A stretch of DNA of 64,000 nt from Rhynchopus sp. YZ270_cl-10 (GCA_964035575.1 OZ037910.1:1116001-1180000), one strand, 5' to 3'. Numbered from the stretch's first letter, positions 28,403 to 38,572 are shown. Notes: generated by a model not told the origin, from the letters alone. Numbers and translations: made by a program.

Positions 28403-28903
28403 CATCAATTTATCAAATTACGTCTGTTCTTTTGTGACCCACATCAACTAGGCCAGTTTGCGGTATTATAAGTTGATCGCTCTCAACTTTGCTTTTTTTT
28501 AAAACAACTTCTTTTTCAAACGTGACGGTCAAACGAGAGGGTAAGACTTATCTCAACGAAATTCTCTTTTTTCTCCCCTGGATGGGTGACACCAAAACTA
28601 AAATGCCCTTTTTTCCAACAAAACAAACACACAGAGAGAACCAATTTTCCCCCCGTTTTTATCACCCTTTTCATTTATGAACCCACCCCTTGATGGGTGG
28701 TGTACTTGAGCCAAATCCATTTCTCTCATCTTATAGTTCTTTTTGATCAACTTCCTTTTCCCCCTCTCTCTGCCAATGCTTCAAATCAATTTGAAACAAC
28801 CAACCAACCCAGCGTTTACTTGAGTTTTTAAGGGTGTACTACGCAACGAGACACCTTACAACACTGAGTCTTCTTTTGTGTCACGAAATGGTGATGGTCA
28901 TGT

Positions 28904-29050
28904 ACCAAAAGTACACTTTTCACGAGAAGGGTTTGCATTTTGGGCCTTAAAGAGGTTTCCTCTTCACTGCCAGGTAGTCAGTGGGAGCGTATTGCAGTAA
29001 TGAAAATATCACCACAGAATATTTATTACACACTTTACGCACAAACAAAA
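28904..29050 (+). repeat. Divergent R4 and the short version of the cactin-intron repeat
   Basis: R4-like ACCAAAAGTACACTTTTCAC lies at 28904. From 28980, GTGGGAGCGTATTGCAGTAA is followed after ~12 bases by CAGAATATTTATTACACACT and TTTACGCACAAACAAAA, the same pieces as in the cactin intron (15889-16108) but without the 150-base palindromic insert. Confidence 0.7.
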
Positions 29051-29185
29051 TTTATGTATTTATATGCCACACCCTTAGGGGTGTAGGGGTGTACTGGCTA
29101 TGCTTTCCACCGTAAAAAAAGGTCGAACTTCCAGAAAAAAAAATCCTGAAAAGGTCGAACATTACGATAATTTGTACGACTACGG

Positions 29186-29292
29186 TAGATGTAAACCACG
29201 AAATGGATGTAGGGGTGTCCACCCCCCCGGTACAGCCGGTCATACCAAAGGTACACTGTTCACGAGAGGGCTTTGTATTTCAAGTCTACTTT
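29186..29292 (+). repeat. Composite R5+R4 repeat
   Basis: GATGTAAACCACGAAATGGA, GGGGTGTCCACCCCCCCGGT, then ACCAAAGGTACACTGTTCAC and CTTTGTATTTCAAGTCTAC. A shortened R5 joined to a full R4. Confidence 0.75.
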
Positions 29293-29602
29293 AAGACACA
29301 GCACATTATATCATGCAGAGGTGTGGTTGCAGCGCTGCCTCAATAGCGCGACGAAGGGTTGATGCTCCTTCCCCCCACCCCGTCTCTCTCTCTCTCTCTC
29401 TCTTTTTCTCTCTTCTCTAACGAAACAGTTCCCGTTCTCCTGTGGGGTCGCTTCTTTCATATCCCCTTGCCGATGCACATTCACACAGATGTGCAGATGG
29501 GGATTGCGGCCCGCTTTTTTCATTTTTTTTTTGGATTTTTTTTTTTTGTGTACAGCAAGACATACCCCGACAAGATTTATTATTTTTGTCACCTTCATGA
29601 AA

Positions 29603-29731
29603 TGACCACCTGATTTTGCCCCAAAAAAAAAACCGGCTTTTGGCCCTATCCGGTCTATCCTTGCCCTATCCGGCCATATCCGGGCCTATCCGGACCTATC
29701 CGCGCCTATCCGCGGGGTCGAAAAATCAGAA
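29603..29731. repeat. R7 foldback copy 3
   Basis: Left end GACCACCTGATTTTGCCCCA, right end GGGGTCGAAAAATCAG. The inside is CCTATCCGGCC / CCGGACCTATCC units instead of CCTATACG, so this copy has drifted to a different internal repeat. Confidence 0.75.
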
Positions 29732-30008
29732 AAAAAACTATTTTTGCACTGTGTACTCAGGGTTCTAGCTCAGAAGAAAAAAAAAAGAAACGGAAAAGGT
29801 GGCTCAAAAAAAATTTTTCTGCGCTTCGCGCGCAGGGATTACGCAGCTCCCCCAAAAATAAAAAAAGTACGTATGGATTTTCAACACGTACAATTCTAAG
29901 CAAAAACAATTAAAAACCGCGCGCGCTTCGCGCGCGCTCTCCCTGGCAAAGTTGGTTGAGAAGGGTTGTGAAAGTTCGAAGAACTGGAGAAATCATCAGT
30001 CATGGTAT

Positions 30009-30272
30009 CCAAATGGACACGGTACGCAACATTTTTAAAAAATCTTGACATAAAATGGCACTTTCGTTGGTAACTATGGTCCAGTTCCGTAAACTTTACT
30101 TCCATATTTTGCTAAAACGAAAGTTTCTGGCGAAGCCACGGTACGCAACATTTCTAAAAATTGCGCTTAAAATTGCCTATTATGTCATGGGAAGGGTGTA
30201 TTGCAATCTAGCGCCGCAGGCGCACGGTACGCTACTTTTTTCTTTCGCCATGCTGCATGCTCCTTTTCCGGT
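30009..30272 (+). repeat. Three R8 copies with hairpins
   Basis: ACACGGTACGCAACATTTTT (30017), GCCACGGTACGCAACATTTC (30137) and GCGCACGGTACGCTACTTTT (30218). The last runs on into TTCGCCATGCTGCATGCTCC, and that whole ~50-base piece recurs inverted at 38513-38566. Nearby GC hairpins: GCGCGCGCTTCGCGCGCGC at about 29920-29938 and GCGCTTCGCGCGC at 29821. Confidence 0.7.
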
Positions 30273-30636
30273 AAAATAGAAAATTGTCTCCTACAAATAG
30301 AATTCTGTAGGGGGTAGGTGAGAGGTGGGGGCGGAGCCCCACTCCTCACCTACCCCACCCCAGCCCCAATCCAAAACCCAAATTACCTACGTATGGACAC
30401 GTATGGACACGTATGGATTCCACCTTTTCAAAAACAATTCACGTATGGATTTCCATACGTTCCACACGTGGAGCGTAATCCCTGTTCGCGCGGAAAAATT
30501 GACCACGCCAAGTCGCTGTTTTTAACAGCAAAGGGGACTGGCTGACGACACTGAGGACCTCCTTGGCCAACCGGTTTTTTGCACCGTGTAAAAAAAACCA
30601 GGGCGTTCGCCCCGGGGCGAAAAATATTTTTTTTCG

Positions 30637-31179
30637 TTAAAAAAATCTTTTCCTGAAAAAATGACATTTTATTTCGCCCCAGGGCTTCGCCCCACCGGGG
30701 CGAAACCCTGTATAAATAAATAAATAAATAAATAAAAAAAGGGGGGAAAAAAAAAAAAAAGAGAGAGAGAGATTTCTCCCCACCACCCTGTAGACCCCCC
30801 CGGAGGGGGGGTCGCAGAGGGGTGCATGTCCACTGTACTCAAAATCATCCGCAAACCCGCCTGCCGTGAGAGGAAGTTTCCCCAGCACTCCCGCTCGCTC
30901 CTCAATCCTGCAGTCTGCTGAAGGTGTACCGTACCCCCTGTTATAGAAGGTGTCACTGCTCGTGTCAACTCTACTTTCAACGGCAGAGAGTTGAAAATAA
31001 TCAAAATAAGGATGAAGTCTCATATGACAGATGCCTCTCTTGTACATCTGTTTGATTAAACAACACAAAGAGACCCTCAGTGAGGGGGGATTGATGAAAT
31101 TCTCCATCGTTTTGCTGGTTTTAGTATCAGGAAAGTTCAGCTGTAATATCACTTGTGCTGGGGAAGGGATCACGCGCAA
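30637..31179 (-). other. Minus-strand open frame of uncertain meaning
   Basis: A 180-codon frame whose middle is not low complexity (CLIKQMYKRGICHMRLHPYF, then SDTFYNRGYGTPSADCRIEE) but whose ends run into a poly-Phe tract and GC hairpins. It could be a relict exon. I recognise no family. Confidence 0.2.
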
Positions 31180-31450
31180 ATAGCAAATTTTTTTTGACCA
31201 TTCAGTACCAGGGATTCACCCCACGAACTAACTTCTCTCCGGCGGGAAAATTTTTTTTGACCTATTTTAAGCACTAGTAAAAAAACGAAAATTTCGGGGT
31301 TTTTGGCATTTCGCCACGATCAGGAAAAAACGATGGCGATAGCGAACGCCCTGAAAAAAACCCAAAAAAAAAAAAAAAAAATCCCAAAAAAAAAAAAAAA
31401 AAGAACGGAAAAGGTGGGCCACCTTTTCCGTTCTACTGAGCTAGGACCCT

Positions 31451-31592
31451 GGTGTACTGTGTACTGTGTACTGTGTACTGTGTACTGTGTACTGTGTACT
31501 GTGTACTGTGTACTGTGTACTGTGTACTGTGTACTGTGTACTGTGTACTGTGTACTGTGTACTGTGTACTGTGTACTAGGTACTAGGTACTC
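31451..31592. repeat. Heptamer array (GTACTGT)n
   Basis: About 17 near-perfect tandem copies of a 7-base unit, GTACTGT, decaying into GTACTAG at the right end. Same core (TACTG) as the pentamer arrays at 46543 and 59001. Confidence 0.95.
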
Positions 31593-31619
31593 CTTGTAGG
31601 GTTTTGTTGCCTTTTGGCA

Positions 31620-32310
31620 CATGAATTTTGCGCCCAGTGTTGTGTTCACTGCTCTGAAGGTGCTGGCTCTCATCTACCGATGCATGGGGTAAGTGACACA
31701 GCGTCTGACCCGCCATCTGTAATCTTCTGGTTTCAACACAGCCTTTCAGTTCTGCATGCTGCATTCGCAGCGTCCCGAGCGTCTCACAACCTCTTATTAC
31801 TCTTTGCCTGAGAAGGATGTGTTTGGACTCACTCAAACCCCGTTCATCACTCTTGTGCCAAAGAAAACATCGGACAAACAGTACAAGTTCACGGGAGCAA
31901 AGGGGTGGACCCCTCCCTCTGCGCGTATCGCACTAACGTAGCGAAGAAGATCCAGAGGTGTGCAGAACGTGATGCGGTCTATTTTCCGACAAAAAAGACG
32001 AAGAATAGTTGTTCAAAGGTGTGCTAATTTCGTCGCAAGATTTTGCACTGGAAGTTGAAGAACATTGCAAATGGTTCAACACAGATGAGGTTCGTCTCAC
32101 AGTATTGATGTGCTCCACAACGGAAAGCCCTATCAAATATGAGAAGAGTGCTGAAGGACTCTGGGGGCATGCGGATGACATACGATCATCTGCGGGGTGG
32201 AACAGCAGCCCGAAACTTCCACAGCCCAATCCGACTTCCTCTTCCAACCCTTTGTCTTGGAGTTTGCGAAGAAGATTGCTGCCGAGAATGAAACAGATCT
32301 CTAACGTAGC
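31620..32310 (+). other. Decayed coding-like patch
   Basis: Between the two heptamer arrays the composition becomes coding-like. Segments in different frames read PERLTTSYYSLPEKDVFGLT (31771 onward), FALEVEEHCKWFNTDEVRLT (about 32042) and FLFQPFVLEFAKKIAAENET (near 32237). The frames do not connect, so if this was a gene it is broken. Family not recognised; a C-terminal piece of an NTPase-nuclease relative is possible but unsupported. Confidence 0.35.
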
Positions 32311-32500
32311 TACCCAGTACCCAGTACCCAGTACCCAGTACCCAGTACCCAGTACCCAGTACCCAGTACCCAGTACCCAGTACCCAGTACCCAGTACACA
32401 GTACGTATGGGAAAAATACGTGGGGTTTGGCCTGTACGGTCCTATCCGGCCATATCCGGCCCTATCCGGGCCTATCCGCGGAGTAAAAATCAGGTGGAAT
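32311..32500. repeat. Heptamer array (CCAGTAC)n joined to R7 copy 4
   Basis: 32311-32404 is about 13 copies of the 7-mer CCAGTAC, the reverse complement of GTACTGG. From 32409 an R7 body (CCTATCCGGCC units) runs to GGAGTAAAAATCAGGTGGAA at 32481-32500. The left R7 end is missing, as if the array replaced it. Confidence 0.8.
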
Positions 32501-33282
32501 GAAGGAGGAAATTGAAAAACAAAACTTTTTTTGAAACACACTTTTTTACGCTCCTTGGGGACGAAACCTGCGTTGCATAGCCCACTACGTACTCCTCACC
32601 AACCGAGGTCGAGGTGGTGTGCGTTTTTACTACAACTTCTCTCTCTCTCTCCCATGGGTTTTATCGATGTGTGACTGAGTGTTAACGTTTTCTATTTCCA
32701 AAAAAGGGAGCAAAAGCTTGTTCAGGATTGGTGCTCCTGAAATAAAAAATACCAAGTACGCAAGAAGTACACAATATAGGGTATTCCTGTATTTTTTTTT
32801 TTTTTTCGTGCACAAAGTGCGCAACAAAGTACGCAAAATGGGGTTATCAGGAGTACCAAGGATGCGGTTGTAGATTCTCTATTGTTTTGTTTTGTTTTCC
32901 ATTTAACACACATCCTCTCTCTCTCTTTCTCGAATATATTTATTTCTATATCCCAACTGCCTTAAAAGCAGCTTTTTTATGAATCATACTTTCCAAACAA
33001 AATCTCTTTCGCTGAAAAGACGTCAAAGCACTTCAAGCACAGAAGGTATCAACCGTGTGTCTCGTCTTCACAGGTGAAGCCGGAATATATCAACCGTCAT
33101 TAGGCTGACAAGGTGATATCTCCTGTGTGTGCATAATATGAGGCTTTCTCTAGCTTCAGCAGTGCAGGTGGTGGGAAAAAAAAAACCCCCCCTGGCACCA
33201 TGTATTGATCACAGCTGTGGTCGGCCTATGGGGGTATGAGGTGAAGTTTTCATTGTGCGGTCTTGTGTGTCTCAGGTAAAGA

Positions 33283-33556
33283 GTACGCACGGCTCGTTGT
33301 TACAACTGTTTTCTGGGGTGGGTAAGTAACAGAATGTGCACCCAAGAGGTGTAAGAAACGAAACAAAAAAAAGAGCATTTTTGTACCAGTTTTGGCGCAG
33401 TTGTATTCTCTCCCCAGTGGTCCTTTTATTTTTTCACGCACAGATAGCTATCTACAGATAAATACGTAGTGCGGCAGGCATATCCAGGTGGGAGCTTGTA
33501 ACACAAGAGCAAGGATGGCGTTTGCATCGAGACGGATGCTGCTTCCGTTTCTGTTT
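33283..33556 (+). repeat. Duplicated 5' region and signal-peptide start of the gene at 49040
   Basis: About 275 bases, starting GTACGCACGGCTCGTTGTTA and running through GCACAGATAGCTATCTACAG to ACAAGAGCAAGGATGGCGTT, match 48804-49092 at roughly 85-90 percent by eye. The copy includes an ATG at 33515 reading MAFASRRMLLPFLFPIILCF, against MAFAPGPVRRMLLPLLLTAA in the big gene. After that the sequences part. The copy can therefore supply a promoter and leader; its frame runs on only to about 33724. Confidence 0.85.
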
Positions 33557-33716
33557 CCCATCATATTATGTTTTTCATGCGTTGTGTTTCAGGATCACAG
33601 TACATTACTGACTCCTCCTCTTTATTTTATCAGCCCCGAAACCTCCTCTCACCAACTAACCTCCTCTACATCACAACAGGATACACACCTCTCTCTCCTC
33701 CTCTCACATCCCAAGT

Positions 33717-33971
33717 ATGCCTGATGGTGATGACTTGCCTCCTGCAGTCACTGCTGATAGGAGAGTGACGAACCTGGAGGGCGAGCAGAAGACGCTGAAG
33801 GACCAGATCGATGCATTGGAGGGATTCCGTGCAAGTGCACCAGGCTATGACGTGAGCAAGTTGAACCAGCTTCGTCTGTGGGGTTTTACGGACAGTGACC
33901 GTGACACCCCTGATGGCAAGCAGAAGATCGCCGACAAGATCGCCAAGCTCAAGAAGGAGAAGGAGGTTTGA
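33717..33971 (+). CDS. Small charged coiled-coil protein
   Basis: 84 residues, ATG 33717. Upstream is strongly pyrimidine-rich (CTCTCTCCTCCTCTCACATC) with acceptor-like CATCACAACAG at 33669-33679. The protein is acidic then basic: MPDGDDLPPAVTADRRVTNL, a helical EGEQKTLKDQIDALEGF, a Gly/Pro hinge, and a Lys-rich end GKQKIADKIAKLKKEKEV. Both ends suit short coiled coils. GC content and codon use match the expressed genes. The leader may come from the duplicated segment just upstream (33283-33556). Function unknown. Confidence 0.6.
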   Translation: MPDGDDLPPAVTADRRVTNLEGEQKTLKDQIDALEGFRASAPGYDVSKLNQLRLWGFTDSDRDTPDGKQKIADKIAKLKKEKEV

Positions 33972-33974
33972 CAC

Positions 33975-34216
33975 TTGCTTTTGACACCCATTTCTGTTTT
34001 ATTTTCTAGCATGACCCGTTCGCAACATGTGTGTCGTGTAGAACTCTTTGTAGTTTCTATTCACTCAACCTTTGAGTTGAGTCATTACATGTTGTACTGT
34101 CTGGGTGGCGTAGGGAACCTCGGACCTTTTGGAGGCACGGCGAGTGGTCTTCTTGCTTTGACACCCACTTTTAGTTTCATCTGTCTAGCATGACCCATTC
34201 GCAACATGTGTGTTGG
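33975..34216 (+). repeat. Imperfect tandem duplication, ~178-bp period
   Basis: TTTTGACACCCATTTCTGTT ... TCTAGCATGACCCGTTCGCA, ACATGTGTGT (33982-34040) repeats as TTTGACACCCACTTTTAGTT ... TCTAGCATGACCCATTCGCA, ACATGTGTGT (34157-34216). Both contain a TTCTAG/TCTAG acceptor-like end just before the ATG of CATGACCC. Confidence 0.75.
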
Positions 34217-34267
34217 GCAACTTTGTTGTTATTTTGTTTCATTCACTTCCCCCGCAAACAGAGCGTT

Positions 34268-34441
34268 ATGAATGTGCTGGAGGCGCAGAAGCAGCAGACA
34301 ATAGCGTTTTTATTGTTATCTTTTATTGTTTTAGCGTTGATGACGGAAGCTCGGCGGCGGAATACGGTATGCACGTTTGCGTTGGTGATGTTTTTATTTT
34401 TTATTTTTTTATTGTTGAAATACCAGTCAAGCCCAGCCTAA
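34268..34441 (+). CDS. Possible two-span micro-membrane protein
   Basis: 57 residues from ATG 34268, after CCCCCGCAAACAG (an acceptor-like site). It reads MNVLEAQKQQ, a hydrophobic stretch TIAFLLLSFIVLALM, a basic turn TEARRRN, a second hydrophobic stretch TVCTFALVMFLFFIFLLLKY and a short tail. The hairpin layout is plausible for a small membrane protein, but T-rich intergenic DNA can also encode hydrophobic runs, and TTGTTTTAG...GTATGC inside could be intron signals. Low confidence. Confidence 0.3.
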   Translation: MNVLEAQKQQTIAFLLLSFIVLALMTEARRRNTVCTFALVMFLFFIFLLLKYQSSPA

Positions 34442-34540
34442 CCACCGACCGATTGACCCGGGTTCGGGGTTTTGGGGATTTTTTTTGAGATACCATCAAC
34501 CCAGTAGGGGGTAACTCAGCGAAAATTTGTTTACATTAGA

Positions 34541-34834
34541 GAACGGGCCTCCGCCTTGCGCACATTGCTCAACAAGCTTCACCGCCTGTGCAAAGCCCTT
34601 GGGATTCAAAACCCATTTCCCGCATCTGCCAACTCCTCCTCACGGGGCCTCCGGTCCATTGGCGCACCCGGACTTATAGGCTACGACCGTCGCCCAGTTT
34701 TTACGTACCCGCGCTACACTCTGCACATGCTCGAACACGTCATCGTACGTGCCAAAATTACGAACTCCGGCTGGGGAAATGACATCATCCCTGACAACAA
34801 ACTTGTAGAAGCCAGCGCAGCTGATGCTATGCGA
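34541..34834 (+). pseudogene. Coding-like segment ending in an R1 repeat
   Basis: The frame reads ERASALRTLLNKLHRLCKAL, later GLRSIGAPGLIGYDRRPVFT and YPRYTLHMLEHVIVRAKITN, then DNKLVEASAADAM, where R1 begins (GCTATGCGATAACGAA) and supplies the stop. GC content is gene-like. It has no good ATG and may be an exon or a gene end interrupted by the repeat. It lies 190 bp upstream of the NTPase gene, but I found no in-phase splice to it. Family not recognised. Confidence 0.35.
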
Positions 34835-34897
34835 TAACGAATATGATAAGGTGACTAAGCACGAGAGGCTTAGGTTCATCTTATAAACTTTTCTTTG
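34829..34897 (+). repeat. R1 copy, near consensus
   Basis: ATGCGATAACGAATATGATA, AGGTGACTAAGCACGAGAGG, CTTAGGTTCATCTTATAAAC, TTTTCTTTG. The stem is CTAAGC/GCTTAG with loop ACGAGAG. Confidence 0.8.
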
Positions 34898-35026
34898 TTT
34901 TCGGCGGCGGTCTTACAAAAAATCCCAAATACTACATTTTCATTTTTCGTTTTCAAAATTCTAATTTGTCTCCGCCCCCCTGAAATACACCAACAGCAGC
35001 CATTTAATCTCGACGTTCTCGCGAAG

Positions 35027-37048
35027 ATGGACACTCCGCTATGCACACCAAGTACCTACAAGGTAGAAAAGCGTATTGGGCGTGAAGGATTCAACAAGGT
35101 GTTGGTCTCCACTGTGGAGGGAATCGAGGATGGCATGACGATGCATTACACAAGAGCACTGGTGTTGGCGTGTGGATCTGGAGTGGGGAAGACGTTTGGC
35201 ACATTGACAGCACGGCAAGGTTTTCAAGAGCAGGACAAGGAGAAGAAGTACAATCCGGTGGTGGCGTACATTGGCTTCAACTGCAGATCACCTATGAGTT
35301 CTGGAGAAAGATTCTTCCTCGAAGACAGCCCAACAGAGAAATCCATAGGAGTGCTGTTGTACTCCCGCTTGTTTGCTTGGCTCAATGCATACAAGCAGCC
35401 ACAGAACCGAGATAATATTGACACTGAAAACTCGGACGTGCAGAAGCAGTTCGAACTCCCCACCCTGACCAAGGAACAGCTTCGGCGCGTGGACTTGGAC
35501 ACAATACAATCAAAAGTGAGGGAGACACTCGAGCAGCTAGCCCAGGAACAACCCACCCTTGTGCTCATCATCGTCGTTGATGAAGGTCAGATGCTAGATG
35601 AGAAATGTCCAGATGGCGCACGGTTTGCTCTGAGGTACCTGCGAAGGCTCCAACTGCTGATGGGTGTGCGAGTGAGGGTGCTTCCTGTATGCACGGGGAT
35701 CGACCCGCAGACCCACCTCAGTGATGTAACAACAGGCAAAAACATTTCCCTCAGCACACAAGAGGAGGCTTTGCTGAGCCAGGAAGAGTTTCGCCAGCTT
35801 GTTTCCAATGCATGGAAGAAGGTACTTTCCGAAGAAATGGCCAAAGGGTGCAAAGTGTCCGATGATGACATCCGTCTCTTTGCAGCATTCGCATGGCCAC
35901 GAGCGAGAATGGTTATGGAGATGACAAAGGAGAACTTCATCATTTATCCGAACTCGACAACTCTCCTTTGGGAGAACGGGATGGATGTTCGACAGGTTCT
36001 TCAGGCAGCTGCAGATGGCAAGACGCTCGAGAGAGGCGAAGTGCCTGTAAACATGGTTCGTATTGTACATGCGGAGGAGAGGCAACTTCCGTTGATTGAC
36101 TACAGCGTGCTTCACAGCATCATCGAAAGGTTGGACCTTCCACTTTTCTTCCATTGTTTTCCTGACACGGTGAACCTGCAAGCTCTTTCACCGGATCATC
36201 GCAGCTTCGAGGCTATCGCCTTCCAGACTTTGGCTCTTTTCCTAGGGTTCTTCTATCACAATAGGGTAGACAACAGATACTTGCCGGCAGAGAGCACTAC
36301 GCAGACACTCCGGACATGGTTTCCACCTTCTGTGGGGAAGGTAGTGCAGGTGCAGAAACTGGATAACTCACAGGCCCAGTCTCACCCCTTCAACACACAA
36401 AGCCACGAAGAACGCACAGCACTCAGCGTTGAGTTTGGAGGCGCGCTTTTGAAGCTGTGCGATCATGGCGACACGATTCTGGTGCATTGCGGTGAATCGG
36501 CAGCGATGGACTTCATTTTAGTGACGTTGGAGAAGAAGGAGGAGAAGCAAACACTACAGATCCGTTTCGCAGACGCGAAGTTCAGGACTGACCCAACCAA
36601 AGAATGGGGTACCACGACCCAGAAGACGGAGATCCTCGAGAACGCGGAGATGGTCCACGAATCACTACAGGCTATTCTCAAAAATATCAAAAATCCCAAG
36701 AATCTAGAGGTCGAGCATCTCAAGAACTGCAGTGTGGCTGAATGGAACAAAAAGAATTTCCTTCTCATCACCAACTCCAAGACCGAAGGTGACTGTGTGA
36801 TGAGTCCTCTGACGACAACGTGGGAGCCAATGACGACACTGCTGTACAATAGTACCGGAAAGGAAGAGGTGCCTGAGGTCAAGGCATTACCACCCTCAAG
36901 TCTGTTGTCATCGCGTCCTGTGTGGCCTGCATTGCTGTCTCGGGGCTCGCATATTCCCAACCACATGTGGAAGACACCTCTACCCCCGACCAGAGCAATG
37001 ATGACGAGACACATGCCGTTCTTCCGGAGAATCTGTAAACTAATTTAG
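35027..37048 (+). CDS. P-loop NTPase with C-terminal nuclease-like region (Crinkler/RHS-type)
   Basis: 673 residues from ATG 35027, just after acceptor-like CCAACAGCAG; an upstream in-frame TTG extension lies in repeat sequence. Walker A is CGSGVGKT (residues 49-56). Walker B is LVLIIVVDEG (~178-187). A sensor-like VRVLPVCTGID follows ~40 residues later, then a long helical region. Near residues 467-520 the order E (LSVEFGGALLKL), D (AMDFILV) and QIRFADAK fits a PD-(D/E)xK nuclease fold with the Q-x-K-like strand. Fused NTPase and REase-fold modules define the eukaryotic Crinkler/RHS-type proteins, often found in mobile, multicopy families. The protein at 41734-43557 has the same order. It looks intact. 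Nuclease assignment is inferred from motif order only. Confidence 0.65.
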   Translation: MDTPLCTPSTYKVEKRIGREGFNKVLVSTVEGIEDGMTMHYTRALVLACGSGVGKTFGTLTARQGFQEQDKEKKYNPVVAYIGFNCRSPMSSGERFFLEDSPTEKSIGVLLYSRLFAWLNAYKQPQNRDNIDTENSDVQKQFELPTLTKEQLRRVDLDTIQSKVRETLEQLAQEQPTLVLIIVVDEGQMLDEKCPDGARFALRYLRRLQLLMGVRVRVLPVCTGIDPQTHLSDVTTGKNISLSTQEEALLSQEEFRQLVSNAWKKVLSEEMAKGCKVSDDDIRLFAAFAWPRARMVMEMTKENFIIYPNSTTLLWENGMDVRQVLQAAADGKTLERGEVPVNMVRIVHAEERQLPLIDYSVLHSIIERLDLPLFFHCFPDTVNLQALSPDHRSFEAIAFQTLALFLGFFYHNRVDNRYLPAESTTQTLRTWFPPSVGKVVQVQKLDNSQAQSHPFNTQSHEERTALSVEFGGALLKLCDHGDTILVHCGESAAMDFILVTLEKKEEKQTLQIRFADAKFRTDPTKEWGTTTQKTEILENAEMVHESLQAILKNIKNPKNLEVEHLKNCSVAEWNKKNFLLITNSKTEGDCVMSPLTTTWEPMTTLLYNSTGKEEVPEVKALPPSSLLSSRPVWPALLSRGSHIPNHMWKTPLPPTRAMMTRHMPFFRRICKLI

Positions 37049-37352
37049 AAGACCACACCGCTAAGCAACAGAGCTGGCGGAAGTGATGTGTGGCTGCCAT
37101 GTTCCCGTAGTGCGTGAAGTAATCAACTTACCTTGTGAATAGCAATGTGCCAAAGTTTTTTTTTTTAAAGGGTGAGGGGGGGGTTTCACCCCCTCTCACG
37201 ATTTAATTTATTTGAGTTTTTTGGGGGGGTGAGCAATGCTTGCGAACTGGTGATGCGAGGAGACAAGCTTGATGTCGGGTGCCGAGTGCCGATGGCGGAG
37301 TTAGAGGGTGGCGTGTTTTCCAAAGACTATAAAAGGCAAGTGTTTTCTATAG

Positions 37353-37493
37353 ATGAGGGAGACAGTTAGGCAGTGCAGCAAACACAACGCGAAGCTGGCA
37401 GAGAAGAGTAAGCGGCTTGCGGAGGAGATCGAAAGTCTGGAAAGGCACAACGCAAAGATGAAGGCAAAGGACTGTGAGAGCACAGAGGAATAG
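37353..37493 (+). CDS. Possible 46-residue coiled-coil protein or last exon
   Basis: ATG at 37353 directly after TTTTCTATAG, an ideal splice-acceptor shape. It reads MRETVRQCSKHNAKLAEKSK, RLAEEIESLERHNAKMKAKD, CESTEE and stop. Strong heptad pattern with HNAK twice. Upstream, another frame (ELVMRGDKLDVGCRVPMAEL, 37240-37330) is also coding-like, so this may be the final exon of a gene whose other exons I cannot connect. Confidence 0.4.
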   Translation: MRETVRQCSKHNAKLAEKSKRLAEEIESLERHNAKMKAKDCESTEE

Positions 37494-37877
37494 CGGGAAT
37501 AGCAAGAGTCGTATTGTTCACATCAAAAACTCTTCATTTTTCTTTACACCAACGAACATCTGAAGTGACCGCAATGGGAACACAGTCTTGAATCTGAATC
37601 AGTGTTTTTGAGGTACCCTAATATTCGTGCGTACAGATTTTTGAGAATTGGGAAAAAAAAACTAGTCCGAAAAAAAACTAGTTTAGGGTTACCTCTAGAG
37701 GTACTCGACTTGGTGGCGTGGTCGGTGCCCGACCGCAAACAGAAATGGGGGTGGCGACGGGGGGTGCGCCGCAAAAAACACAAAAAAACTTTGGGAAGTG
37801 CCACCCGACCGTGGGTGGCTGCGCACCGCAAAGACCATCGCCTGGAGCAATTCGGGCATTACATAGAAGCGTGTAGT

Positions 37878-38175
37878 ATAGTGGAGTTCATCTTCGGGTG
37901 TCTACACTAAAGGGGGGGGAGGATAATTGTAGTGGGGGATAACTGTAGAATGGCGGATAAAATAAAAAATATCGCCAGTTTTTTCTTCTCAAAAAATGGG
38001 GGATAGTTGTAGTGGGGGATAAAAAAAATATCTCTCTCTTTCCACCTGAATATCCCATCCCCAAGGAAAATCCACACCAAAAACGCGGTGTGGGAAATGG
38101 GGGATAACTGTAGTGGGGGATAAAATAAAACAAAATGGGGGAGAAAAAACGGGGGATAATTGTTTTATCCCCCAC
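37878..38175. repeat. R2 copy followed by a GGGGGATAA repeat block
   Basis: R2 (ATAGTGGAGTTCATCTTCGG, GTGTCTACACTA) lies at 37877-37909. Then GGGGGATAACTGTAG / TAGTGGGGGATAA units repeat about eight times to 38175. The block closes with ATAATTGTTTTATCCCCCAC, whose CCCCC end can pair with the GGGGG units, so it forms a large hairpin. Confidence 0.7.
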
Positions 38176-38512
38176 CCCCCTTTAAAACAACCAAGTTTTC
38201 AAAAAAAAAAAAAAACCTGGACCACAAAAAATCAAAAAAAATCACATGGTGGGTTTCACTGTACATTGACCCGTCACCAGCGTTCGACAATACGTACTGA
38301 TACGTAGCAGTACGCGTACGTGGGGGGTATTTCTGGAAATACGTGACTTTATTTTTTCTCCTCTGAGATCTGTACGGTGCGCCTCGCGCTGCCCGCGGGC
38401 TGGAGGGGGTAAAATCTGTTTGGCGCAAGCTGAAAGGGAATTCAAGGGAAATACTGTTATACAAGATCTGAACGTGGGAGACCAGAACGCAACTCAATTG
38501 GTCAAACGCCGA

Positions 38513-38572
38513 AGGAAAAGGAAGCATGCAGCATGGCGGAAGAAAAAAAGTAGCGTACCGTGCGCCTGCGGC
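38513..38572 (-). repeat. R8 copy, inverted
   Basis: AAGCATGCAGCATGGCGGAA and AGTAGCGTACCGTGCGCCTG are the inverse of 30222-30272. The palindrome GCGCCTGCGGCGC follows. Confidence 0.65.

Larger units (their letters stand above)
23301..33282. other. Ten-kilobase gene-poor repeat tract
   Basis: I find no convincing gene. All open frames here are short and made of homopolymers or repeat copies. The content is poly-T/poly-A runs (for example 25840-25877), a (TC)n run near 29381-29412, TATAAATAAATAAATAAATA near 30711-30735, and many copies of R1, R3, R4, R5, R7 and R8 listed separately, plus two heptamer arrays and one decayed coding-like patch. Confidence 0.6.

Noticed and set aside
23301-33282. 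Search for transposase, reverse transcriptase or integrase remains in the repeat tract
   Set aside because: None of the open frames shows catalytic motifs of these enzymes. The repeats here are short and non-coding.
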